Notes under the pieces: model-generated
The model's input: only the letters and a program-made list of their open reading frames with translations
Databases searched by the model: none
Told to the model about the DNA's origin: nothing
Shown: piece after piece, positions 36,167-44,967 of the stretch
Position numbering within the stretch: position 1 is the first letter of the stretch
How the letters are laid out: each line of letters begins with the position of its first letter
Assembly: GCA_023664535.1 (NCBI GenBank)
Contig: JAMPFJ010000001.1
Coordinates: 271,461-335,460 of the forward strand
Direction of reading: 5' to 3'
DNA: 64,000 bases
From: Bacteroidales bacterium
GTDB taxonomy: Bacteria; Bacillota; Clostridia; Lachnospirales; Lachnospiraceae
Program-made: the position numbers and the translations under genes

Positions 36167-36723
36167 TGAATGACGCAATAATTATATCCAATTTAAATGA
36201 TTTTATATTTTGCCCAGTCTCTATATATTTCCATAATTTATATGGAGACCGAAGTACAATAACTTATCAGAGTTCCTCACAGCTTAACGGAAATAATGCA
36301 CACAAATCGGTTGATAAAGGAAATTATTCATCTAAACAAAATATTCTTACCGCCATAGATGTTTACTCCGAAAAATATAATCTTGTTGGTAAAATTGATA
36401 TTTACGATGGAGAAAATAAAGTTTTGACTGAACGGAAACGGCAGATTAAAAAAGTGTATGATGGTTATGTATTCCAGATATATGCGCAATATTTTGCTAT
36501 GTGTGAAATGGGATATGAAATAAAAAAATTGCGTTTTTATAGTATGGTTGATAATCGGACATACGGAATAAAACTTCCACATGAAGATTTAGATATGTTT
36601 CGCCGATTTGAAGATACAATAATGGGAATACGCCAATTTTCTTTGGAAGATTTTCAACAGGAAAATATAGAAAAATGTAGAAATTGTATATATGAGCCAG
36701 CATGTGACAGGGGATTGATATGA
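36166..36723 (+). CDS. cas4: Cas4 exonuclease for spacer acquisition
   Basis: This 185-residue RecB-like nuclease trims and helps select PAM-containing prespacers for Cas1-Cas2. The iron-sulfur cysteines are Cys16, Cys171, Cys174 and Cys180 (CRNCIYEPAC). Nuclease residues are His46, Asp78 and the E89-x-K91 pair (LTERKR). The start is placed at ATG 36166, overlapping the cas12a TAA by one base (TAATG). A longer frame starting inside cas12a is less likely. Its TGA overlaps the cas1 ATG. Confidence 0.95.
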   Translation: MNDAIIISNLNDFIFCPVSIYFHNLYGDRSTITYQSSSQLNGNNAHKSVDKGNYSSKQNILTAIDVYSEKYNLVGKIDIYDGENKVLTERKRQIKKVYDGYVFQIYAQYFAMCEMGYEIKKLRFYSMVDNRTYGIKLPHEDLDMFRRFEDTIMGIRQFSLEDFQQENIEKCRNCIYEPACDRGLI

Positions 36724-37688
36724 TTACACAAACAGATTTTGTAAAAAAACAGATGGTATTTTATTTTCCTAGTCAAGGTGATAAAATGACATTTAAAAAT
36801 GATAATCTTGTAATTAAAGATTGGGATAATAAAACAAAGTTTCAGGTAACTTGTTATCGGATATTTCTCATTTTTGTTGTTGGGGATACAACCATTACAA
36901 CAGGCTTATTAAGCAGAGCTAATAAATTTGGATTTTCTATTTGCCTTATGAATCGTAATATGAAGATGTATAAGTTTATTTCATCCAGGATGGAGGGGAA
37001 TACTTTTTTGAGAAAGAGACAATATTCATATGATGGATTAGAATTGGGACAGTATATTATTTTAAATAAAGTTTCAAATCAGAGAAAAGCACTGATGAAT
37101 TTCCGTAAAAAAGATGAACTGATTGAAAATGCCATAGCATCTCTGGATATGCATATTAAAAAATTACAGTCGGAACAATTAGATATAAATACGATAATGG
37201 GAATTGAGGGTTCTGCTGCAAGAACATATTTTCCACAAATGTTTAATAATGTGAATTGGAATGGGAGAAAACCTCGTATAAAATGTGATTATGTAAATGC
37301 TTCTTTGGATATTGGGTATACAATTTTATTCAATATTATCGATGCATTATTAAATGCATATGGCTTTGATGAATATTATGGAGTATTACATAGATGTTTT
37401 TATATGAGGAAGTCATTAGTGTGTGATTTGATGGAACCATTAAGACCAATCATTGATTACACTGTAAGAAAAGCAGTTAATTTGAATCAGATAAAGGAGG
37501 AGGATTTTAAAATATATAATAAGCGATATACTCTTGAATGGAAAAAGTCCGCAATGTATACGCAGATTTTTTTAAAAGCAATATTAGATTATAGAGAAGA
37601 GATATTTATATATGTACAGTCATATTATAGAGCTTTTATGAAACAAAAGGAGATAGCGGATTTTCCGGTTATTGTGTATAAAGGGTGA
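36720..37688 (+). CDS. cas1: Cas1 integrase
   Basis: This 322-residue protein joins new spacers at the leader end of the array. The predicted active-site residues are Glu163 (GIEGSAARTYF), His224 (VLHRCFYMRKS) and Glu239 (DLMEPLRP). The N-terminal beta domain and C-terminal helical domain are full length. It is translationally coupled to cas4 by the ATGA overlap. All residues needed for activity are present, so adaptation is probably functional. Confidence 0.97.
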   Translation: MITQTDFVKKQMVFYFPSQGDKMTFKNDNLVIKDWDNKTKFQVTCYRIFLIFVVGDTTITTGLLSRANKFGFSICLMNRNMKMYKFISSRMEGNTFLRKRQYSYDGLELGQYIILNKVSNQRKALMNFRKKDELIENAIASLDMHIKKLQSEQLDINTIMGIEGSAARTYFPQMFNNVNWNGRKPRIKCDYVNASLDIGYTILFNIIDALLNAYGFDEYYGVLHRCFYMRKSLVCDLMEPLRPIIDYTVRKAVNLNQIKEEDFKIYNKRYTLEWKKSAMYTQIFLKAILDYREEIFIYVQSYYRAFMKQKEIADFPVIVYKG

Positions 37689-37698
37689 GGTAAATAAG

Positions 37699-37974
37699 AT
37701 GATAATAATAAGCTATGATATTGCAGATGACAAACTGAGAACAGGATTTGCTAAATACTTGAGTCGATTTGGACATAGGATTCAATATTCAGTTTTTGAG
37801 ATTAACAATAGTAACAAAATACTTAATAATATTCTTTGTGATATTGAAAATCGGTTTTCAAAAAAATTTACGGAAAAAGATAGTGTTTATTTATTCAAAT
37901 TATCTTCAAGCTGTGAAGTGATTCGTTATGGATATGCTAAACATGAAGAGGAGGATATATTGATTGTACAGTAA
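37699..37974 (+). CDS. cas2: Cas2
   Basis: This 91-residue ferredoxin-fold protein bridges two Cas1 dimers. The N-terminus MIIISYDIADDKLRTGFAKY and the QYSVFEI segment are typical. ATG 37699 is preferred over an in-frame upstream start inside cas1 because GGGTGAGG lies 8 bases upstream and it matches the family N-terminus. The array leader follows directly. Confidence 0.96.
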   Translation: MIIISYDIADDKLRTGFAKYLSRFGHRIQYSVFEINNSNKILNNILCDIENRFSKKFTEKDSVYLFKLSSSCEVIRYGYAKHEEEDILIVQ

Positions 37975-38105
37975 AGAGTTGCAAACCGGAGCCTTAATGT
38001 ATATAATTGAGAAAAGGTTATTAAATGTTTTGGTGATTAGTGATAAAAAAAGAGGAAAAAAGGTAAGATTAAATGAATTATATTGGTAAGATTGCCGGTA
38101 TAAGA
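37975..38105 (+). other. CRISPR leader
   Basis: This is 131 bp of AT-rich sequence between cas2 and the first repeat, with no reading frame. A -10-like TATATT lies at 38079-38084, but I see no good -35. The leader side is assigned because the far end of the array carries degenerate repeats. Confidence 0.75.
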
Positions 38106-39264
38106 GTTTAGTAACCTATAAAAATTTCTACTGTTGTAGATAGTTGATTTAATGGGCATACAAATATGTTTAGTAACCTATAAAAATTTCTACTGTTGTA
38201 GATTTCAACCATTGCGTTTGTATCATAATGTTTAGTAACCTATAAAAATTTCTACTGTTGTAGATGAGACTGGTTTACCTGTAGAACGGACGGTTTAGTA
38301 ACCTATAAAAATTTCTACTGTTGTAGATAACGTTTGTAAAAGTATCCTCTTCAGGTTTAGTAACCTATAAAAATTTCTACTGTTGTAGATAACGTTTGTA
38401 AAAGTATCCTCTTCAGGTTTAGTAACCTATAAAAATTTCTACTGTTGTAGATACGTGATAGAATATAGGTATAGAGGTAAGGTTTAGTAACCTATAAAAA
38501 TTTCTACTGTTGTAGATCAGCCTTCTTCGCAGACTTAATTACTGTTTAGTAACCTATAAAAATTTCTACTGTTGTAGATGATTTCTGGAAGAGAGGAGGC
38601 GAGGAGTTTAGTAACCTATAAAAATTTCTACTGTTGTAGATCCACTCCGTTCCGGCAGACTGTAAAGGTTTAGTAACCTATAAAAATTTCTACTGTTGTA
38701 GATCGTGTCCAGTATTTTTATACGACTAAGTTTAGTAACCTATAAAAATTTCTACTGTTGTAGATGTAAAAGCAGTTCTTTATTATGCTTACGTTTAGTA
38801 ACCTATAAAATTTCTACTGTTGTAGATTAAGACAGATAATTATACTAGCGATCAGTTTAGTAACCTATAAAAATTTCTACTGTTGTAGATTAGTAATCTG
38901 GTATGCAATACTCCATGTTTAGTAACCTATAAAAATTTCTACTGTTGTAGATCTTAGACACGGCAGTGACAACAGGTCGTTTAGTAACCTATAAAAATTT
39001 CTACTGTTGTAGATAGAAAAAGGAGTGTAAAGAATATGTGTTTAGTAACCTATAAGAATTTCTACTGTTGTAGATCGTGTCCAGTACCATTATACGACTA
39101 ATGTTTAGTAGCCTATAAGAATTTCTACTGTTGTAGATTATTATTGCAGTAAGGGCTTGAAAAAAGTTTAGTAGCCTATAAGAATTTCTACTGTTGTAGA
39201 TTCAGACTGTTTGACCAGAAAGCTGTGTGTTTAGTAACCTATAAGAATTTTTACTGTTATAGAT
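38106..39264 (+). CRISPR. Type V-A CRISPR array, 19 repeats and 18 spacers
   Basis: Repeats are 36 bp, begin GTTTAGTAACCTATAA and end in the Cas12a handle AATTTCTACTGTTGTAGAT. Spacers are 25-29 bp, mostly 26-27. Repeats 1-11 and 13-15 are identical. Repeat 12 (38793-38827) lacks one A. Repeats 16-19 carry A-to-G changes, and repeats 17 and 18 also have TAGCC. Repeat 19 (39229-39264) is the most degenerate, so the old end is on the right. Spacers 4 and 5 (38329-38354, 38391-38416) are identical. Spacers 10 (38704-38729) and 16 (39076-39102) differ at three positions plus one extra terminal base. Confidence 0.99.
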
Positions 39265-39370
39265 TGAAAAGAGTATTCTATAGTTTTATATTGTTAAAAG
39301 ATTGAAATTTTAATATCACGCAGTAAAATGAATAAAAAATTTTGAAGATGAAAATTTTTCAAAAAAGTAC

Positions 39371-39399
39371 TTGCAATTTGTTTAATCATTTGCTATACT
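39371..39399 (+). promoter_or_regulatory. Promoter of tRNA-Glu
   Basis: TTGCAA, 17 bp, TATACT. The predicted start near 39406 is about 14 bases before the tRNA. Confidence 0.8.
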
Positions 39400-39419
39400 T
39401 AGCAAGTCGTCAAGGACAA

Positions 39420-39491
39420 GGCCAATTGGTCAAGCGGTTAAGACGCCGCCCTCTCACGGCGGAAACAGGGGTTCGATTCCCCTATTGGCTG
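39420..39491 (+). tRNA. tRNA-Glu (anticodon CTC)
   Basis: The cloverleaf has acceptor GGCCAAT/ATTGGCT with a G-U end pair. The anticodon stem CCGCC/GGCGG surrounds loop CTCTCAC, giving anticodon CTC (codon GAG). The T-arm has the GGTTCGATTCC core. CCA is not encoded. Its terminator follows. Confidence 0.95.
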
Positions 39492-39499
39492 TTCTTAGG

Positions 39500-39539
39500 A
39501 AAATCCAGTGTTTACAAAGCATGTAAGCATTGGATTTTT
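39500..39539 (+). terminator. Terminator of tRNA-Glu
   Basis: AAAATCCAGTGTTTACA pairs imperfectly with TGTAAGCATTGGATTTT and ends in T5. Confidence 0.8.
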
Positions 39540-39621
39540 CATTGTACGTCTTTTTGCGCATTATTTTCCAGTCATTTATATTTTATTTCCATAAACAAAA
39601 AAATTTAAAACGGAGGAACTG

Positions 39622-40236
39622 ATGAAAACAATTATAAGAAATATTTTGATTATCATTTTTTGCTGCCTGTTCTTTTTTATCATCCTTCCTTTATTCAGCC
39701 AAAAAGCCGGAGGCGGTGAAGAAAATCTTGAACGCTATCCCATCAGCCAGAAAACTGTCATTGAGGATAACAGGCACATTGCCCTGCTGGGAACCGAGAT
39801 GGAATTTCCGCTTAAGATAACGGATTTACCGGATGAATTTCATATAGAGGATATGTATTATGATGAGATGACGGACGGAATTGATGCCGGAGATTATTTT
39901 CATTGTTATCTGCTAAACAAAAACAATGAGGAAATTGCCTATATCCGGGTTTCCAATTTAAACCAAAGCAGGGCGGATTCTCCGGAGGGAATGACAATAA
40001 CCTATTTGGAGGCGACATCCTTTACCCATGACGGCAAAGAATATGCAGTACCATTTGATATTAAAGGGGGAGTCGGGATAGGCTCGTCCTATGACGAGGT
40101 GAAAGAAGTTTTTCCGGATATTCATATGGATGAAAAAGAGGAATATTCCATTGAAAAGCTTCAGCTTGGCATACAAACTGTTACCCTGGAATTTACCGCA
40201 GGAAAGGTATATAAAATGTCGGTACAGGCATATTAA
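39622..40236 (+). CDS. Exported protein of unknown function
   Basis: This 204-residue protein has an N-terminal hydrophobic signal or anchor (about residues 5-25). The exported part has alternating beta-like segments and no motif I can name. CGGAGG lies before the ATG. A cysteine pair in the hydrophobic stretch (FCC) is not a clear lipobox. Small exported proteins that track an amino-acid threshold (here a SYDEVKEVFPDI segment) are common in Lachnospiraceae, but no function can be given. Confidence 0.65.
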   Translation: MKTIIRNILIIIFCCLFFFIILPLFSQKAGGGEENLERYPISQKTVIEDNRHIALLGTEMEFPLKITDLPDEFHIEDMYYDEMTDGIDAGDYFHCYLLNKNNEEIAYIRVSNLNQSRADSPEGMTITYLEATSFTHDGKEYAVPFDIKGGVGIGSSYDEVKEVFPDIHMDEKEEYSIEKLQLGIQTVTLEFTAGKVYKMSVQAY

Positions 40237-40325
40237 AAGAACATTTATGCTATTGTAATAAGGATAAAGAAAAAAATTTATTCCATTATATAAAAATAAA
40301 GATAGAAAATATGGATAGGATATGA

Positions 40326-40472
40326 TATAATGTGAAAAATAGACAAATGTCTAAGAAAAAATTATATAAATTTACCATTTGCCGGCAGGCGTGCGGAAAA
40401 AGCTGAAGCTGCTGGTTACATGGGAGAAATACCGGCAGAGTAGATTGTGAATACATACAGAAAGGGGAAAAG
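40326..40472 (+). promoter_or_regulatory. -10 box and structured leader of the chemoreceptor gene
   Basis: TATAAT (40326-40331) has no clear -35. The leader of about 130 nt contains TGCCGG (40381-40386) that can pair with CCGGCA (40432-40437), plus small internal stems. It does not match the c-di-GMP riboswitch consensus that I know. Confidence 0.4.
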
Positions 40473-42548
40473 ATGAAACAGACATTACGAGTAAAGATTA
40501 CAGCAGCGATATGCGGAGTAGTAATATTGGTTTCCATAGTCATGGGAGTGAATTGCATCAGGGCATCCAGAGCAGTTACGGAAAAGGATTCACAGGAGAT
40601 TTTATCCCTGTTATGCAGCAATAAGGCAGGAGAATTGAATAAAACTATTGAGAAAATCGAACAGTCGGTAGACTCTTTAAGTAATATTACATTATCTGCC
40701 ATTGATGATTTCGACAAGTTCAAAAAGGATAGTCAGTATGTAGAGGAATGTACCAAATCATTAGAGGTTACCTCCAATAATCTGGCGTTGAATACCATCG
40801 GTGCACAGACTGCGTATGTGCGTTATAATCCCGAGTTTACCAATCCGACCTCCGGAATATTTTTATCTAAATCCGGAGACAGCTTTGATTTTCTGGTTCC
40901 GACGGACTTCAGTACATATGACCCGTCCGATTTGGCGCATGTGGGCTGGTATTATATCCCTGTTGAAGCGGGAGTGCCCATTTGGATGGACCCGTATTTA
41001 AATGAGAATATCAATGTCTATATGATTTCTTACGTTGTACCATTGTTTATTGACGGCACATCCGTCGGTATTGTAGGAATGGATGTGGATTTTGAGGAGA
41101 TTAGAAAACTGGTTACGGAAATGCAGGTATACGATACCGGATATGCCTATCTGTTAAATGCGGATAATCTGATTTTAGCCCACAAGGATTTTGATACGGG
41201 TACTAAGCTTGAAGAAGCTTTGCCGGAGGATTTCCAACAGATAAGCGATAATGCAAACGAAGGGAAAATCATAACTTCGGGAGATAATCAGATTATTTAT
41301 TCCACCCTCAATAACGGAATGAAGCTGGTGGTAAGCGTACCAAGAAAAGAGCTGTTAAAGGAAACGAATACATTATCCTATACCATTATCGGGATGATTA
41401 TCTTTACCTTTATTTTGTCGATTATCTATGCGGCTTTTGTGGGTGGGACAATTTCTAACCCGATAAAGAAGCTGACTAAAATCATCCGGCTGACGGCGGA
41501 TTTGGATTTTGTTACGCAGATTGACGGTCGGCAGCTGGCTATGCGTAAGGATGAAACCGGGGAAATGGCACAGGCAATTTTACAGATGAGGGAGCATTTA
41601 CAGGAAATGGCAAGCAATATCGAGGGTTCCTGTGGTAATTTAAACGAGACGATTTCCCTTTTGCAGAATACGTCTGACGGGGTTGCCCAGATGGCAGAAT
41701 CTAATTCGGCATTTACCGAAGAGCTGGCAGCAGGAGTGGAGCAGTCCAGCAATGCCATTGAAAAGGTACAGGAAAACCTGGAAAAGATTAACGGTAATGC
41801 GATTGCGATAGAGAAACTGTCCAAGGGTGGTAAGGGAATCTCCGTGGAAATTATGAAGCGGGCAGCAATGCTTAGGGAATCCACACAGCGGGCTTCGGAT
41901 AAGACGCAGGAAATGTACAACCGGGTAAAACAGGATGCGGAAGTGGCGCTGGCTAAATCAAAAGCGGTAGAACAAATCAATGCGTTAACCAATGCGATTG
42001 ACGATATTTCTTCCCAAACCAGCCTGCTGGCATTAAACGCTTCCATAGAAGCTGCCAGAGCCGGAGAAGCAGGAAAAGGGTTTGCCGTAGTGGCAACGGA
42101 AATCAGTAATCTGGCGCAGCAAACCAGTGAGACGGTATCCAATATCAACAAAATTGTAATCGAAGTAAATGACGCAGTGACGGATATGGCAGCATGCCTT
42201 GATTCTTCCATTGAATTTATGGGAGAAACCGTGTTAGAAGATTACAAGGATTTTGGAACGGTTAGCGAGCAGTATAAAAAGGATGCGGAGACTATTGAAG
42301 ACAATATGACCAGCGTTAACGACGCCATTATCAATTTGTCCGGAAATATAGCGGAAATCAAGGATTCTGTAGAGGGTATCAGCAATGCGGTAAATGAAGC
42401 GGGTGTCAGTATCAATGAAATTGCCGGAAGTACTACCGATATGGCGGAGCAGACCGGAAAGAATAAAGATGTTGTAGATAACAGTATGGAAAACATTAAT
42501 GTACTTACCCGGATTGTAGAACAGTTTCAAATTGGGGAGGGAAGATAA
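40473..42548 (+). CDS. Methyl-accepting chemotaxis protein
   Basis: This 691-residue receptor has membrane segments at about residues 8-28 and 306-328. They enclose a double-Cache-like sensor (about 35-300; the [14 protein letters not shown] and [16 protein letters not shown] segments suit this). A HAMP domain follows, then a long signalling coiled coil with the hairpin tip [20 protein letters not shown]. It would signal to CheA-CheW. No flagellar or che genes are in this window. AGAAAGGGG precedes the ATG and a terminator follows. Confidence 0.93.
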   Translation: MKQTLRVKITAAICGVVILVSIVMGVNCIRASRAVTEKDSQEILSLLCSNKAGELNKTIEKIEQSVDSLSNITLSAIDDFDKFKKDSQYVEECTKSLEVTSNNLALNTIGAQTAYVRYNPEFTNPTSGIFLSKSGDSFDFLVPTDFSTYDPSDLAHVGWYYIPVEAGVPIWMDPYLNENINVYMISYVVPLFIDGTSVGIVGMDVDFEEIRKLVTEMQVYDTGYAYLLNADNLILAHKDFDTGTKLEEALPEDFQQISDNANEGKIITSGDNQIIYSTLNNGMKLVVSVPRKELLKETNTLSYTIIGMIIFTFILSIIYAAFVGGTISNPIKKLTKIIRLTADLDFVTQIDGRQLAMRKDETGEMAQAILQMREHLQEMASNIEGSCGNLNETISLLQNTSDGVAQMAESNSAFTEELAAGVEQSSNAIEKVQENLEKINGNAIAIEKLSKGGKGISVEIMKRAAMLRESTQRASDKTQEMYNRVKQDAEVALAKSKAVEQINALTNAIDDISSQTSLLALNASIEAARAGEAGKGFAVVATEISNLAQQTSETVSNINKIVIEVNDAVTDMAACLDSSIEFMGETVLEDYKDFGTVSEQYKKDAETIEDNMTSVNDAIINLSGNIAEIKDSVEGISNAVNEAGVSINEIAGSTTDMAEQTGKNKDVVDNSMENINVLTRIVEQFQIGEGR

Positions 42549-42571
42549 CTGTTTTACATCATATTATAGCA

Positions 42572-42621
42572 GGGTATCCCGGTAAACGTGTACCAGAAAA
42601 ATCCGGGATACCCATATTTTT
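42572..42621 (+). terminator. Terminator after the chemoreceptor gene
   Basis: GGGTATCCCGG pairs perfectly with CCGGGATACCC around a 20-base loop, followed by ATATTTTT. Confidence 0.85.
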
Positions 42622-42724
42622 AGAAAATATTCTCCCTTTTAGAATTATGCACTCAATAAAAGGGAATTTATGAAAACATATTCAGACTTTATAAAGAGAA
42701 ATTGGGCTTTGTGGAGGTAATATT

Positions 42725-42910
42725 ATGCCAAAGGAAGATAAGAGATTTGAAATTTTGGAAAAGGAAGGAAATCAGATGAAAGACTCTGGTTTAATCCAAA
42801 TTATTGTTGATAAGCAGACGGGCGTAAATTATTTATGGGTAAAATCAGGTTATGCAGGTGGGCTTTCGCCGCTATTGGATGCTGAAGGAAAGCCAATCGT
42901 TACAAAATAA
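42725..42910 (+). CDS. DUF6440-type small protein
   Basis: This 61-residue protein matches the pattern I recall for DUF6440: RFEILEKEGN near the start, DKQTGVNYLWVKSGYAGGLS in the middle and a LLDAEGKPIV end. GGAGG lies 7 bases before the ATG. Function is unknown; such proteins are frequent in gut Clostridia. Confidence 0.7.
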   Translation: MPKEDKRFEILEKEGNQMKDSGLIQIIVDKQTGVNYLWVKSGYAGGLSPLLDAEGKPIVTK

Positions 42911-42945
42911 CAAGGGGAACATTTTTCCGAAAAGGGAGAAAATAT

Positions 42946-42974
42946 TTGACAAAACGGACTGACTTTACTATAAT
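42946..42974 (+). promoter_or_regulatory. Consensus promoter of tyrS
   Basis: TTGACA, 17 bp, TATAAT: both boxes and the spacing are perfect. Start is expected near 42981. Confidence 0.9.
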
Positions 42975-42999
42975 ACACGCAAACGGATAATATGGATGG

Positions 43000-43029
43000 T
43001 CTCATCCCGCAAACAGGATGAGATTTTTT
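43000..43029 (+). terminator. Leader terminator before tyrS (attenuator candidate)
   Basis: TCTCATCC pairs with GGATGAGA around an 8-base loop, followed by T6, within 50 nt of the predicted start and 36 bases before the tyrS ATG. The leader is far too short for a T-box and lacks the T-box TGGNACC sequence. Confidence 0.75.
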
Positions 43030-43064
43030 CTTTGTATGCATAACGAGAAAGCGAGGAAAGAATA

Positions 43065-44288
43065 ATGACAGTTTATGAGGAGTTAGTGGCGAGAGGATTG
43101 ATTGCCCAGGTCACGGATGAGGAAGAGATTAAAGAATTGATTAACAGCGGAAAAGCCGTATTCTATATTGGTTTCGACCCTACAGCAGACAGTCTTCATG
43201 TTGGTCATTTTATGGCGTTATGCCTGATGAAACGGCTTCAGATGGCGGGAAATAAACCGATTGCCTTAATTGGCGGCGGAACGGGTATGATTGGCGACCC
43301 GTCAGGCCGGACGGATATGCGCCAGATGATGACAAAAGAGACGATTCAGCATAATTGCGACTGTTTTAAGAAACAGATGAGTAAATTCATTGATTTTTCG
43401 GACGGTAAGGCAATGATGGTAAATAATGCGGACTGGCTGTCAGACCTTAATTATATTGAACTGCTCCGCGAAGTAGGACCACATTTTTCTGTAAACAACA
43501 TGCTTCGTGCGGAATGCTATAAGCAGAGAATGGAAAAGGGTTTAAGCTTTTTGGAGTTTAATTACATGATTATGCAGAGCTATGATTTTTATGCTTTATT
43601 CCAGAAATACGGCTGTAATATGCAGTTTGGCGGGGATGACCAGTGGAGTAATATGCTGGGGGGAACGGAATTGATTCGCCGTAAGCTGGGCAAGGATGCC
43701 TATGCCATGACCATTACCCTTCTCCTTAATTCCGAGGGAAAAAAGATGGGGAAAACGCAGTCCGGCGCAGTATGGCTTGATGCAAATAAGACCTCGCCAT
43801 TCGATTTTTATCAATATTGGAGAAATGTAGATGATGCTGATGTATTAAAATGCCTTAGAATGCTGACCTTTTTACCGCTTGAGCAGATTGATGAGATGGA
43901 TAAATGGGAGGGAAGCCAGTTAAATCAGGCAAAAGAAATCCTTGCATTTGAGCTGACCAAGCTTGTTCACAGCGAAGAGGAGGCAATTAAAGCGCAGGAA
44001 AGCGCAAGGGCATTATTTACCGGTGGAAATGCCGCCAATATGCCGACCACTACGTTAACGGATGCCGATTATAACGAGGATGGAAAAATCGGTCTTTTAG
44101 ATTTAATGGTGAAAGCGGAACTGGTAGCTTCCAAGGCGGAGGCCAGACGCGGTATCCAGCAGGGCGGGGTTACGGTAAACGGAGAGAAGATAAGCGACCC
44201 ATTTACCACCTATGAAAAAAGTGACTTTGCAAAGGATTTTGTCCTGAAAAGAGGAAAAAAGAATTTCAGAAAGATAGTGTCAGAGTAA
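43065..44288 (+). CDS. tyrS: Tyrosyl-tRNA synthetase
   Basis: This 407-residue class I enzyme charges tRNA-Tyr. It has the HIGH-like HVGH (in [11 protein letters not shown]), the tyrosine pocket [10 protein letters not shown] and the KMSKS-like KKMGKT. A C-terminal S4 RNA-binding domain is present (about 340-407). GAGGAAAG precedes the ATG. Expression should be controlled at the terminator in the short leader. Confidence 0.97.
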   Translation: MTVYEELVARGLIAQVTDEEEIKELINSGKAVFYIGFDPTADSLHVGHFMALCLMKRLQMAGNKPIALIGGGTGMIGDPSGRTDMRQMMTKETIQHNCDCFKKQMSKFIDFSDGKAMMVNNADWLSDLNYIELLREVGPHFSVNNMLRAECYKQRMEKGLSFLEFNYMIMQSYDFYALFQKYGCNMQFGGDDQWSNMLGGTELIRRKLGKDAYAMTITLLLNSEGKKMGKTQSGAVWLDANKTSPFDFYQYWRNVDDADVLKCLRMLTFLPLEQIDEMDKWEGSQLNQAKEILAFELTKLVHSEEEAIKAQESARALFTGGNAANMPTTTLTDADYNEDGKIGLLDLMVKAELVASKAEARRGIQQGGVTVNGEKISDPFTTYEKSDFAKDFVLKRGKKNFRKIVSE

Positions 44289-44319
44289 CCCGCTGAAAAA
44301 AAAGGATTTACTGACAAAG

Positions 44320-44366
44320 AAAAAGCCTTCTGTGCTGGAAAAATTTCCATTGCAGAAGGCTTTTTG
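44320..44366. terminator. Terminator shared by tyrS and the sleC-like gene
   Basis: AAAAAGCCTTCTG pairs with CAGAAGGCTTTTT, with A- and T-runs on both sides, so it can serve the convergent genes. Confidence 0.85.
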
Positions 44367-44373
44367 TCTATAT

Positions 44374-44967
44374 TCAGGTAAGCTCGGCAATTTTGCTGAC
44401 ACCCACATAGATTTGTGAGATTTTATACCAGGTCGGGTAGTCTACAATTCCGGTTGCCGGCAGATTAAAGACGGTCTGAAACTGCTGGACGGCAGCTTTG
44501 GTTGCTTCTCCGAAGCTTCCGTCTACGGCAATGGTCGGAATGGATGGATAATTTCTGGCAATTCGATTAAGCTGTTCCTGTATCATTCTTACTTTATCTC
44601 CGGTAGAACCGACGGATAAATCATATCCCGGCCATGACGCAGGAATCCCGGAAATTTGTTCAGCTTCATTGATATACATATCGTCGCCATAGTAATTACG
44701 GATGATTTCAATAGCGGTATACCCCTGGTCGCCCAGATATTTGGAACCCCACTGGCTCATCCAGTTTGGACAGGTAACCCGTTTACCGTCGCAGTACTGG
44801 GTCAGTATCGGCTGCGTGACGTTTGGACGGGAAAGGTAATTGGCAAAAATGGTATCCACAACCCGGGAAATGTTTTCATATACGGTTTTCTGATAAATCC
44901 ATTTATGGTCAAAGGCTGTTGAACTGGTGATGGTAAAATCATAGCCCTTTCCGCGGTACCACTCCGT
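44374..44967 (-). pseudogene. sleC: 3' part of interrupted sleC-like spore cortex-lytic gene
   Basis: This part encodes the C-terminal half of the SleC family: YRGKGYDFTITSSTAFDHKW, the CPNWMSQWGSKYLGDQGYTA segment and a peptidoglycan-binding domain (about the last 75 residues, VRMIQEQLNRIARNYP to WYKISQIYV). Its own open frame continues into the inserted element and has no proper start. Joined at the 11-bp repeat to 48401-49089 it reads NRVYTEWYRGKGYDF without a gap. It is listed as broken because it is so in the arrangement shown; it may be repaired by excision. Confidence 0.85.

Noticed and set aside
38642..38667. Spacer 9 begins CCACTCCGTT, which also occurs at the left att site (44959-44968)
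   Set aside because: Only 10 bases agree and the remaining 16 do not; no self-targeting can be claimed.
39342..39608. Open frame of 88 residues over the tRNA-Glu gene
   Set aside because: It crosses the tRNA, its promoter and its terminator and has no ribosome site or protein-like composition.
40332..40472. c-di-GMP (GEMM) riboswitch before the chemoreceptor
   Set aside because: The conserved core bases and stem arrangement were not found.
42975..43064. T-box riboswitch before tyrS
   Set aside because: The leader is under 90 nt and has neither a specifier stem nor the conserved T-box sequence.
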